From: Trichopria drosophilae
Lineage: Eukaryota > Arthropoda > Insecta > Hymenoptera > Diapriidae
Direction of reading: 5' to 3'
Length of the DNA stretch: 64,000 nucleotides
Assembly: GCA_030407085.1 (NCBI GenBank)
Contig: CM059584.1
Span: forward strand, 58,915,501-58,979,500
Under the pieces are notes generated by a model. The model was given only the letters and a program-made list of their open reading frames with translations. It was not told the DNA's origin and ran no database searches. Shown here in pieces: positions 53,375 to 64,000 of the stretch. The position numbers were made by a program, and so were the translations under genes. How positions within the stretch are numbered: position 1 is the stretch's first letter; every line of letters begins with the position of its first letter.

Positions 53375-54981
53375 ATGAAATTGTCACATACGGAATGGCA
53401 GTTAGTATCAAGAGTACAACTGCCAGCACACTTTACAAAAAAGGACCGAGTCTTAGAAAGCCTCCGGATTCTGGAGAATCGCTGCAACGAAATGCATTCC
53501 TGCTCTCTGCACGACAAGATGCGCGAGTCCCGTTTGGCACTGCAGGACATCACGAAAAGAAACGGGAATACACTGGAAATACTGTCCGGGGTTGGAGGAC
53601 GTAAGAAACGCGCCATATTCGGAGCCGTGTGAAAAATAAGCAAAATACTGTTCGGAACCGCAGAGGAGGACGAGATTACCCAGCTTCAACGCCAGATAGC
53701 TGTCGCCAACGACAGAATGACGGACTCAGCCACCCTGATTGAAGACCAAACGAAGGTCATCGCGGTCGAGTTCAGTGGGCTTCACCAAGAACTAACGACC
53801 ATAAATCACACATTGAACGAGTTGTGGGACACTCGAGACATAATCGAGTCTGTAACGGAGCAAGCATGGGCCACGAACAAACTGAACCACGTGATGGCCG
53901 TGTTAGAATCGGAAATACAACGATACGCCCTGGAAGCTGATCAGCTTACAAACGCAATTCTGTTTGCAAAATCGGGGCAGATCCATCCGGAGTTCATCAC
54001 GATGGAAAACATTACAAGGCACATGCAGGAAATAGTCAACCTCACACCAGAATGCAATTTTCCCATGTAGTTCAGTAAACTATCGCCGGACGCCCTGCCC
54101 GCTGTTTCTGACATGAAGATTGCCTACCTGAACGAATCGCTAGTTTACGTTCAGCGCATTCCTCTGGTATCACATGAAGATTTCTCGTTTTACGGACATC
54201 GATCTATGCCGGTGCCGCAGATGATCGAAAATGAATCCCGATCTGCCTTAATAATGCGGACAACCCGATACTCCAGTATAACCAAAGACTGAGATCGCTA
54301 TCTACGCCTAACCTTGTAAGAATATCAGAAGTGCAGCGAAGCGATGAAGCATATGTATACTACGAGGAGATGCCAATACACATGGCAGACGCTCATACCG
54401 ACTGCGAAATACGCACGATCACCGATATCCATTTCCGGGATTTCAACAAATGCGATATCAGAATAATGGACCAAGGCCCAAAGTTTTGGATAAATTCACG
54501 GACTGCGAATGTTTGGATGCACTCGGCCATCCGCGAGGAACCGATGAGGGTCATCTGCGACAACAAATTGATCGTAACTCTAATGCTGAAAGGGATAGGT
54601 ACGCTGCGCCTCTCGTCGGGATGCAAGGCTGACGGCCTACACGGTAATAACCTCCCAGCTGACCCGTGAGAGTTAGAGAAAAACAGGCCTGAACATCAAG
54701 CAGCTACTTATCGAGGACGCCGCCGTAGAGATCGCTGGGATTGACGAGAGGATCCGGCGAGAGGAAATCAGATCGAAAGATGATTAGTAAATCGAGCAAG
54801 AGAATTGCGTAGAAGCAAGAACATGGCAGAAAAGCTTAACGCCACCATCTACAGCGGGTCATCCCTCATTATGACCCTTATCTGTGCCCTTATCATCTGG
54901 ATATGTTTTCGGGGTAGAATCACAGCAGCATTCGGCAAATCCAAGAAGATCACGGTCACAACGATGCGAAGTCCGCTCTAA
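53375..54981 (+). pseudogene. Gypsy-3 envelope-like gene (broken into several frames)
   Basis: Remnant of an errantivirus envelope related in layout to baculovirus F-type fusion proteins. A first frame (53375-53632) ends with a furin-type basic site RKKR at 53600-53611, followed by a short hydrophobic stretch and TGA at 53630-53632. The next frame (53717-54070) is rich in heptad-like leucine/isoleucine and fits a helical fusion subunit. Further pieces lie at 54331-54669. A final frame (54823-54981) encodes a single hydrophobic membrane segment (about residues 11-27) and a short basic tail. The stops and frame changes mean no complete protein can be made from this copy. Confidence 0.72.
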
Positions 54982-55187
54982 CTTACAATTATGCACTTAA
55001 TAGACACACAATAGGAAATAAATGACTATGTACATTAAGTTATAAAAGTTAAGTATAAAAATGTAAAAGTTGCTGGCGGAAACCAACATCCTCGGAAACA
55101 CATTGCTATTCATGTAAACATAGTATGTATATAACGCGAACGCTCACAGCACCCCGTGAGTTGCACGGCGGTGGAACGCCGATTTTC

Positions 55188-55200
55188 TTTGGGGGGTAGG
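55188..55200 (+). promoter_or_regulatory. Gypsy-3 polypurine tract
   Basis: TTTGGGGGGTAGG lies directly before the 3' LTR, as expected for plus-strand priming. Confidence 0.7.
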
Positions 55201-56040
55201 TATTAAGACCGGCGGGTCGTAACCGATCACGTGATCGATTAAGATTAAACGACAATCGCAGAACACATAAATATAACTATAACTAGTTAATATTGAAACA
55301 TATATTATAGACTAGCTAGATGATAATTATTATAACAAATTAGGATGTAAGAAATAATATAGGCTATCTAGCGTTACGGTGCAACGATATACCGTGCATC
55401 CAGTCTCGTGTTTCAGCTGTGAAACCAGGTACGCATTCCGAGTTGAAGTTGCATTAATTCGACACGAACTTTCCAAGAAAGTGTAAGCACTTTTCGGCTG
55501 GGAACCTGCAGGCTTCGACAAGTTACATGGCAGCAAAGGCCTGTGCTCGGAAGTAAAACTAAAAGCTCAGCAGGTTCCCAGGGGCGAAAACTACAGACGT
55601 ATATGGGAACTTCGTCGAGGCGGATCTCAAAAGAAGGACAGTCTTGGCTGGACATACGAACTTAACGCACGATCTACCGAGATCGAGTAGTACGAGCTCG
55701 AGCACCGTCGTTTGCTCGATCGTTCTGGAGAGTTTTCCTCGGTCGTGCTTGACCAGAGCTCGTAGCGGCTCGCGAAATCCGTCGCGAGTCCGGAACGACG
55801 GGAAATCTAAGTGCGTGCCCCGTGTGTTTGATATAGCGCGCCGTTGCCTCTGTACGGGTGTTGGTCCGCACGGCAAAGGGATTTTCAAATGCGGTTAATA
55901 AATACCCCTTCATCACCTAAACTGGTGATCGTACATCTATGCCCTTTCCCAAATATCCTCGACCCACATCCGACTGGGCTGGTGTCAGAACCTGACCTGA
56001 CCCACCAAGGACCCGTTGCGGCCGTCTTTCGTTCGTAACA
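55201..56040 (+). repeat. Gypsy-3 3' LTR (840 bp)
   Basis: It matches the 5' LTR outside the two insertions. The first base pair reads TA rather than TG (TATTAAGACC versus TGTTACGACC), and it ends GTTCGTAACA, followed by CAAC. It preserves the empty sites of the Sola-like element (about 55310) and the SINE (about 55940), which dates those insertions after integration. Confidence 0.9.
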
Positions 56041-56146
56041 CAACTACTTGCTACTTTCAAAACATTTGTTTTGTTTACCATTCAACTAAAAAAAATATGC
56101 CCTACATCGGGATATATCTCGATTGCAGTCTTCCGGATACACCCTA

Positions 56147-56460
56147 TATATACATATATTCTAAATACAACATGCAATACATTATTACAAACAGATACGC
56201 GTTAAAAGCCTTTCATCTGCTCCATCCTTCTATTTTGTATAATATGATTTTTTCTCTGTGTTTTTTCTTTCTTCTGCATGCTATGTTTAAAGCGGTGCCC
56301 GTCAGGATTATTCGTGACGTGCTGGTACCTCGGATTCTCAGCATCTGGGGGTAGAGAGGGGGGAGGCTGTAACGAGGCCCTCCTTGCGAGCGCAACGACT
56401 CATTACGACAATCCGCTATGGCCGGCAGCGACCTGTATTAATGTGAATTAAGTTGTTAAA
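56147..56460. other. No gene seen
   Basis: A short stretch between the TA element end and the Penelope-like element. No repeat partner or coding motif was found. Confidence 0.45.
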
Positions 56461-58545
56461 TTGCATGATACGGCCAATGGAACCAAACATTTAACTAATT
56501 TAAAATTTATGAAAATTAGAACGTTTTTCGCGTATAATGTCAATATTGAATATGAACGATTATATAATGTCACACAGAAATCATTATTAAACCTGGAAAT
56601 CAAAGGCGTACACATATTATTTAATTCTTATAATAAGTTAAAAATCAACATCCTATATAATATACACATTTTTTACCTTTTGAAATTTACAATAAATTGT
56701 TTCTTACACAAGATATATAATACAGAAGACCATCCTTCAAATATTCAAATTAAAAAAAAATACAATCATCAATTAATGAACAATCTTTTGTAAACAACAA
56801 CAAATATAAACCTAATTTCTTTAATAAATGGATTAAAAATTACACAAATGTTGAGATTCCAAATAATGGAAATTGTTGCTCTACGAGGAAAACATTCGTT
56901 TCCGTTATCGAGAATTACAAATTTCGCTATGCCCAATTTTGTTGCTACAATCGAAGAAAGTATTCAAAAGATTAACAATTTAACAGATGAAAATAGATCA
57001 ATAATTACAGACACAAAAAATTATATTAGAAAGATTGCATTCAAATCTTAAATAACATTAATATAAACAATAACTCTAATACTTATGCTTTTCTAAAAAA
57101 TAATATTGCATCGTTACATAATTTTTTTAAAAACAAGAATATATTACCATTACCGGAAAATACTTAAAAACATGCAATGGAGTAATACTACGTGCATATG
57201 AACTTCCAAATGTTCACAAAGAAGGGGTACCCCTTAGATTAATTGTCTCAATTGTAAACTTTGCTACTTACAATGTAGCTAGATTTTATTCTAATATATT
57301 AACTAAAATTGGTGATAAAACTAAAGCTTTATCAAAGACATTTCGCTTTATAGAGGGAAAATTAAATCTAGAATTCTCCCTCCAATTCACAAATTGATGT
57401 CACTAGAAATAGTTTCCTTATTTACTAATGTGTCGACCGATATAATAATGCTTATCCTAGATAAAAAATGGCGGGAAATAAGAGAGTTCACATCCTTAGA
57501 TCTGAATGAATTCAAAACAGGTTTGAATCTGGTCCTTCAAAATACCAGATTTTCATTTCATAATAACATCTACACACACATATATGGAGTACCTATGGGC
57601 TCCCCATTGTCTCCAGGAGTTGCAAATCTTACAATGGAATTTTTTCAATAGAATAGATTCAAACTTCCACTATTTCTAAGATATGTTGATATGCACTATT
57701 GGCATACCCCAGTGACAAATAAAATACAATCGATTAAAATGTAATTTTATCAGTTTTTAATGACCTTCATATAGTAAAAGGATGCATTAATCGCATTACT
57801 TTCACGAAGGAAGTTGAAGTCAACAATATCATTAACTTCCTAAATTTAAAACTGGTTAGAAAAGAAAATGGATATATCGATACAGATTGGTATCACAAAA
57901 ATACATGGTCTGGACGATATATCAACTTTTTCTCCAATCATCCTTTAATATATAAAATCAGTGTTTAATGTGAGCTTATTCATAGAGCTATTAAATTATC
58001 AGAGGCATGTTTTAGAACGAAAAATTTAAATATCGTTTGACATATTTTACGTGAAAACAACTTCTCCATTCAAATTATTGAAAATTGTATCTATAAGAAA
58101 GTACAAGAGTTTTACAACGGAAAAAATAGTAATGTGAACGATACCCTAATAGAGAAAACAACGTCTATTCTATATGTGTGTGGCACCACAGAAAAAATAA
58201 AAGCCATAATGAAAAAGGAAAACCTACGGTTAATTACCGTACCTATACAAAAAAACATAGGTGGGATTAATCCGTATAAAGATACACATCCTTTATTAAA
58301 ACACAGCCATGTAGTATACAAAATTCCTTGCTTGCAATGCAATAAAGTATACATTTGAGAAACGAGTAGACGATTAGAAACAAGAATAAGTAAACATAAG
58401 AGAAACATAAATGGAAAAGAAGAAACATTTACAGGACTAGCTATGCATCGCATCAACACTAATCATGATTTCTACTATAAAAATACTAAAATTTTAGCTA
58501 CAGAAAAGAACATATTTAAATGAAAAGAAATAGAAAATTATTTTT
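56461..58545 (+). pseudogene. Penelope-like element: reverse transcriptase and GIY-YIG endonuclease (broken)
   Basis: The plus strand encodes, in several frames, an N-terminal helical region (56848-57051, with a FATIEESIQKI-like block). A VHKEGVPLRLIVSIVN segment follows near 57215-57270. The reverse transcriptase piece (57394-57651) has SLEIVSLFTNV and the hallmark GVPMGSPLSPGVANL. The C-terminal endonuclease has VVYKIPCLQCNKVYI, where TGA at 58356-58358 interrupts the YIG block, and then SRRLETRISKHKRN. A PMGSPLSP-type reverse transcriptase with a GIY-YIG nuclease defines Penelope-like elements. Multiple stops disable this copy. It abuts copia sequence at about 58546. Confidence 0.85.
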
Positions 58546-59969
58546 TTTTAACTGGGTGCGCCAAGTTCCCTTTCTTCATGTTTAATTTGAGTTGTTATCA
58601 ACATCGATCTTAAATTATCACGTCGTCTTATTCCACTCGCCATTAAAGTATCATTTTTCGAAAAAATATTTGCGTAATCATCGTTAAAAATAACCGAAAA
58701 TCTGTTCGCAGTACAAACACCCGAAGAGAGTAAATTTTTCTCAAGCGCGGGTACATATAAAACATCGTTCATTTCAACTTCTAGCCATTTGTCATCGATT
58801 AGTCGCTCAATAAGAATTTTACCGCGACCTTCAATTTTCACTTTTGTCCCGTCGCCAAAAAAACAAATTCGTCGTTCGTACATAAAGTAATATTTGCAAA
58901 CCATTCACGACGGCCAGAAATATGATATGACGCGCCGCTGTCAAGAAGCCACAAATCATTATCGTTTGATTCTTGGAATTTATTGTAAATAGGGTTAGTT
59001 GTAAGAATGTTTGTAATCCCGACATTCGAAACATCACGCGAAACTACAAAAGCGCCAGAATTCGCTGTATTTTCACCATCCGTATGCGATTTGTCAATAT
59101 TTGAATTTTTGTACGAATTTGTATGAATGTTCTGTGAGCGTTTTTAGCGAAACAGTATCTGGCGAGATGACCTGTTTTTTTACAGAAAGAACACTTCAAA
59201 CCTTTTTTGCGTTGGGTTTGATCCGAGTCGTTATTGCGCGTTCTATGATCGGATCCAGCTTAATCCTTGGAGATGCTTATTGTAGCTGGGGCACTGGCGA
59301 CGTCATCCAGGGTGGTCATGCGGGTTGCCTCCCGAAGCAGCCTTTCCCGTAGGTTCTGTAGAGTTTGGTTCTCTGGTGGCACGCTGTCCCACCCCGAAAT
59401 AAAAGCGTGGTATTTAGACTCAATCTAAATTAGGTATAGATACTCAAAATTTTTGCCATAATCATCACATCGAATACATTTTCATCGATGCCTTTTAGCT
59501 GATTCGCAATATTTTCCACCTTTGCGATGTGTTGTGCAATCGAATTGTCGGACGCCATGTGATATTCATGAAACTTTGTCCTGAGCGTCAATTTATTGGA
59601 GGCGCTCTTCTGTTCATGGATAGTTGACAGTTTTTGCCACATTTCGTGAGCACTTGTACACGTCACCAAATAATCGAGTTCCGAATATTCCATGGATGAA
59701 GAAAGAATCAGCATGGCTTTGGCATTCTTTTTTACCCAAATGTTTACGCGAGTTTGACCGCGTTGTAAGTCTCCACCGTCCAAAGGTTCCGGCTTGACCT
59801 CTCGTCCTTCATGTGCGATGAAAACTGTCCTCATTTGGAATTTCCATAGCTGGAAGTTCCGTCCATTAAACTTCGAAATGTTCCGAGTATCGGACACGTC
59901 CACCATCTTTGATTTCTTGATGCAGAAAAGTCCCACGTGGTAATTATTCGAGCACGAAAGAACAAACAT
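58546..59969 (-). pseudogene. copia-type gag and protease (truncated, broken)
   Basis: Minus strand. The first frame (59969-59430) is a copia gag with FNGRNFQLWKFQMRTVF and SAHEMWQKLSTIHEQKS. After a break near 59430 the gag tail continues in another frame (59405-59255, with PPENQTLQNLRERLLREATR). A CCHC knuckle CSFCKKTGHLARYC lies near 59200-59160. The protease motif follows around 58930, and then a segment (58904-58548) typical of the region before integrase (DVLYVPALEKNLLSSG). Integrase and reverse transcriptase are missing because the element is cut at the Penelope-like junction. Confidence 0.85.
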
Positions 59970-60032
59970 GCTTCGAAGTATACACTTTTACTTTTCACAA
60001 AATGCTTGCGATTTCACCAGTGAAGAATCTAT

Positions 60033-60050
60033 GTCCCTGGGCCCATAACC
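60033..60050 (-). promoter_or_regulatory. copia primer-binding site, internal tRNA-iMet type
   Basis: The minus strand reads GGTTATGGGCCCAGGGAC directly after the LTR end. copia elements prime from an internal initiator-tRNA-Met fragment, and this sequence matches the anticodon-stem half rather than a tRNA 3' end. Confidence 0.7.
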
Positions 60051-60260
60051 TGTTGGGGGCAGGTTAAAAAGAAATGCTCGCACAACTGTTCAAGAGAACA
60101 CAATATGAAAGTTATATTTTATGCTTCGAGAAAGTACTATAAAGACGCGTACATAGAAAATGCGTCGAGCGCGCAACATTATTTTGTAAGGAACTTTCTA
60201 ATTCTGTTATGCTGTTGCACGGAATTAAGTTCAGTCTATTTGGGAAACTAAGGTGAAACA
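60051..60260 (-). repeat. copia 5' LTR (about 210 bp)
   Basis: The minus strand starts TGTTTCACCTTAG and ends CCCCCAACA, giving TGTT...AACA termini, next to the primer site. There is no partner LTR in the window, so the outer edge is inferred from the terminal bases. Confidence 0.6.
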
Positions 60261-61357
60261 CTATTTACTTATTCGCATATTTGATTTAACACTATTTTAT
60301 TAAAATCAATCTTAATCTTCTCCTATTATCTATACGAAATTCTATATACATCTATATCGCATTCGGTGTTCCTCCCTCCATGTTTTCCACAACGCTTAGT
60401 GAAGATATATTTTGTTTCCGCCCTGTCTATCAGGATCTATGGAAATTGGATCTCACACTTTTTTGATTTTTTCACCACGCCATCTACCTAAAGGACCCTT
60501 TTCTATTTATCAGGCGTCTTGGGAGTCTTCGAAAAATTACGTTCGTCACCCATTCGTTAATCGCCGAACTTCTATCGGGTTTTTCGAGTGTCTAACATTG
60601 TCACCCAATCAGAATCCCTGAATCCTTTAGTTACTTGTGGTTGAACAAAAAAATCGTTGTACTATCGCGTTTACCTAAGTCGGACCTAACGGTAGTGTTT
60701 TTAAGAAAACGGACTGCTTTCTGAGGGAATTCTCATTATCCAATCATAATCTTCTTTCCCGTCTTATGTCGTTGTTATTGATAAAACTCAATCAGGTTTA
60801 AATAAATTTAAGTTCCAATTGATAAATGATCCCAATTGTCTATTCGTCCTTTCAATAACTTCTGGTGAGAACAATTGTTTTCTTCGGATCTCACAACCTT
60901 CTTTAAATCCCGACCGTATTTGGATCCCACGATGATCTAGGGATTTTATTCGATCGTTCTATTATTAATACTAGCGTTTTTCGGGTACACAGAATTGAGA
61001 TTCCGTGTTCCGTATCCTATTCTAATTAAATCTTGTATACACTTTCCACTATCGTATACTTGAAATTTCACGTCTAGTGACCTACTAGTAACTTTAACTC
61101 GTACCACTAAATCCATCTACAATCACTCTCTATCAAATGTTACTACATCTATATCTACAGTAATTGTCATAACTGGTACTCTGTCTATACCTGGTGTACA
61201 CTGTACGAACTATCTGTCTATTTGTCGTCGTTAGGGGTTCTCCGAGAAAATTACATATTTCCCTGCGCAAACTAATTCTCATCTATCATACGAAAATATT
61301 AGAGTAGTATAGGGGTACCGATGGCGAGACTTAAACACCCCCCACTCCTCCACCTTG
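60261..61357. other. No gene seen
   Basis: AT-rich sequence with many TCTATA-like words but no clear repeat period, inverted repeat or coding motif. Confidence 0.45.
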
Positions 61358-63420
61358 AGGTAGGTCTGGCGCCAGACGGCACGCGCGCCTTGGGATAGGT
61401 CAGGGGTTAATGACCTCATAAAGAGGTGATAATGGTTATTAATGGGTAATTAATGTCGAAACAAGCAATAAAAACATCAATAAATAATGTTAATTGGGTA
61501 ATTAATGTCAGAAAAAAATAATTTATGACCGTAAATATCCTTGTAGCCGCCTTTTGAAGTAGGTCGGTAGTCTGACGTAAACAAAAACGTACGGGGTACC
61601 TTTGGCCGCTACGCGTGGCTGGCAGACGAATCTTGAGATAGGTCAGTAGTCTAACGTAAACAAAAATGTATGGGGTACCTTTGGCCGCTACGCGTAGCCG
61701 GCAGACGAATCTTGAGATAGGTCAGGGGTTAATGACCTCATAAAGAGGTGGCTATGGTTATTAATGGGTAATTAATGTCAAAACAAATAATAAAAATGTC
61801 AATGAATAATGTTAATTGGGTAATTAATGTCAGATGAAAAATAATTTATGATCGTAAATATCCCTGTAGCCGCATTTTTATGTAGGTCAGTAGTTTGATG
61901 AAAACAAAAACGTACGGGGTACCTTTGGCCACTACGCGTGGCTGGCAGACGAATCATGAGATAGGTCAGGGGTTAGGGACCTCGTAAAGTGATAGTGGTT
62001 ATTAATGGATAATTAATATCAAAACAAACAATAAAACCGTCAATAAATATTGTTAATTGTACAATTAATATCAGATAAATAATAATCATGACCGTAGATA
62101 GCCCTGTAGCCGCTTTGTGAGGTAACTTAGACGTAAACAAACCTGTACGGGGTCCCTTTGGCCGTAACGTGAGGTAGATTATGGTTCAACGACCTCTCAA
62201 CGACTATGCGTTAGTTTTTGTGCTTGGTTTGATACGTTGATCTACCCGCACTCCTCCTTATTATTTACTAAAATTTACCAATACATTGCGCAGATGATCT
62301 TTATATACTGTTAATAATATTATGTTTCGGATGTGGCAGTCCACTTGTAGGTCGAAAACGAGAGGCTGTAATTTCCTACGACGACGAAACATCGAAACTA
62401 CTCGAGGGGACCCAGTTTTCTAGGAAAATTTTGAAGACGAAGGGGAGATAAGAAGTTGAATATACGAAAGGGGAGACACGAAGATTTCCTATGAGCAGAC
62501 TGGACAAGCAACGGGAAATATGTTGCGTAATATGTAGGAGGTCTGGAGTCGTCAGAGTTGTCTGCGACCTTGTATTAATGGATGAATGTTCAGTACTTGT
62601 GTTCAGTCGTAAGGGTAAATAAAATATTGTAAAAATTTTTCATTATTTTCATTATTATCAATTCCTTTATAAATATGTTACCTCTTATATTTATAGTTTC
62701 CAATAAAAACGATACATCTTTTGTATGTACAATAATTTACAATTACCAAGTATACCACCATTGTGACTGCCTTTATTGTCTATATGTATACCCAAAAGGA
62801 AACGAATATCGACTCGAAACGTGACGCCGTTTTTTCAAAACTATTTGGCATGTTTTTCTTCCTGTCGCGTTACAATTTCATGGGGTACCTTTGGCCGCTA
62901 CACGACACCAGCAGACGAATCTTAAGATAGGATAGGTCAGGGGATAATGATCTGATGATAGTGGTTATTACTGTATTGTTAATATCAAAACAAGCTATAA
63001 AAGTATCAATAAACAATGTTAATAAACATTATTGGGTAATTAATGTCAAATACAAAAAAATAATTCAGGATTGTAGATAGCCTTGTTAGGTAACTCAGAC
63101 GTAAACAAACCTGTACGGGGTCCCTTTGGCCGCAATATGAAGTAGGTCATGGTTCAGCGACCTCTCAATGACTATGTATTAGTTTTCGTGTTTGGTTTGT
63201 TATGGTGATCCACCCCCACTCCTCTTTATTATTTACTAAGATTTACCAATACATTGCGCGGATGACCTTTATATACATGTTGCGCACGTGGCAGTTCACT
63301 TGTAGGTCGAAAACAAGAGGCTGTAATTTCCTACGACGACGAAACATACACACGTGTTTTTTACTCGAGGGGACCCAGTTTTCTAGGAAAATCTTGAAGA
63401 CTAGGGAAAGATAAGACTCT
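61358..63420. repeat. Tandem and higher-order repeat block
   Basis: A unit containing GGGGTACCTTTGGCCGCTAC, GAATCTTGAGATAGGTCAGG and GGTTATTAATGGGTAATTAA recurs with starts near 61397, 61719, 61963 and 62935. A longer segment (62095-62450) recurs at 63070-63410, with TACGGGGTCCCTTTGGCCG and TTTCCTACGACGACGAAAC as shared marks. Spacing of the short unit is 240-320 bp, and that of the long unit about 970 bp. The first two short units carry AGGTCA and TGACCT eight bases apart. No coding capacity. Confidence 0.8.
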
Positions 63421-64000
63421 AAAAGTAAGCTAGAAATCGTACTATACAAAATAATACATATAATAATAATAATATACACGTATAAACTAGAATAATTAAT
63501 GTCGAAAATTTCCGATTTTGTAATCTGGAAGCCATATAAACAACTACTTAATTGTAATAGTTTCTTGGAAATCACCGGTAAATACGAAGGGGAGATATGA
63601 TAAAGGTAAAATAAGGAAAGATTCGATTTATTAAAAACACGTTTTATTCAAACATAGCATATTTTAAAGGCACGGTGATCCTACAAAATTTGAATAAACC
63701 AGCCTTGCACCTACGAAAACTAACGACGTGAAGTAACTTCTGCGTATAAAAACAATACCCTGTTCAACAAAAAATCGATACAAATACATTTTATAGGATA
63801 AGTCAATTTTTACTAAGGATGTTGAGATAATGCTGGAAAAGTGAGAATATAAATCAGTTAGATTGATAACTTAAGTTTGGAATGAACTAATTCGTTTTTT
63901 TAGTTTATTTCAGTTTTTTCGCCTTTGGTAAAGTGAATTTAATTGTTTTCATTGTCTGAAAGTTAGCCCAGTGCAGTTACTCCAATATCAAACAGAAAGT
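63421..64000. other. No gene seen
   Basis: AT-rich end of the window with no repeat partner or coding motif found. Confidence 0.45.

Larger units (their letters stand above)
37960..56146. mobile_element. TA-type inverted-repeat element split by Gypsy-3
   Basis: The left end is CAGGGTGTATCCGAATGACC at 37960. The right end at 56146 is the inverse (GGATACACCCTA), and the inner matches continue through TCGAGAYATATCCCGAWGTA. Arms also match at 38100-38415 versus 39100-39490. Subtracting Gypsy-3 (39508-56040 plus one CAAC copy) leaves an element of about 1.65 kb with long inverted arms. No transposase remains. A related end occurs at 43970. Confidence 0.72.

Noticed and set aside
61300..64000. Centromeric or telomeric satellite
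   Set aside because: Unit copies are few and divergent, spacing is irregular, and no TTAGG-type telomere repeat is seen.

Overview
This window looks like a piece of insect genome, most likely hymenopteran, although that lineage call is only an inference from the mix of element families. It is AT-rich and contains no host gene that I can recognise. Almost all of it is decayed, nested transposable elements. They include BEL/Pao, Ty3/Gypsy (one with an envelope-like region), copia, several LINEs, a Penelope-like element, a tRNA-derived SINE, several DNA transposons or MITEs, and satellite-like tandem repeats.

Layout. (1) 1-5430, minus strand: a BEL/Pao element (BEL-1) with an intact gag-protease frame, a broken pol and an integrase cut by the window edge. 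(2) 5870-7997: a DNA element with GTAC-rich terminal inverted repeats, carrying a nested 544-bp MITE in a TTAA target. (3) 9010-14712, minus strand: relic of a Ty3/Gypsy element (Gypsy-2), interrupted at 10779-13732 by a compound palindromic element that holds a fragment resembling RAG1/Transib transposases. (4) 14713-30137: a LINE (LINE-1, minus strand) cut four ways. BEL-2 lies in it at 14843-25339, and Gypsy-1 (plus strand, 18129-25008, complete LTRs) lies inside BEL-2. An ORF1-only LINE sits at 25902-27839 and a 5'-truncated LINE-2 at 28703-30137. (5) 31794-36661: a foldback element with a 32-bp minisatellite, a 193-bp palindromic MITE and a decayed transposase gene. (6) 37202-37947: a TA-flanked MITE with eight nuclear-receptor-type motifs. 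(7) 37960-56146: a TA-type element split by an errantivirus-like Gypsy-3 (39508-56040, target duplication CAAC). The 5' LTR of Gypsy-3 carries a Sola-like transposon and a SINE, and its gag region is replaced by further repeats. (8) 56461-58545: a Penelope-like element. (9) 58546-60260: a truncated copia-type element on the minus strand. (10) 61358-63420: a tandem repeat block.

Insertion order can be read from target-site duplications. BEL-2 entered LINE-1 (GTAAG/GTAAT), then Gypsy-1 entered the BEL-2 reverse transcriptase (GGCG). Gypsy-3 entered a TA element (CAAC), then the Sola-like element (ATAT) and the SINE (19 bp) entered its 5' LTR. None of the autonomous elements has an intact set of genes. 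Known breaks include frameshifts, nonsense codons and substitutions at expected catalytic residues.

All family assignments come from motifs and architecture read by eye. No alignment or database search was run.
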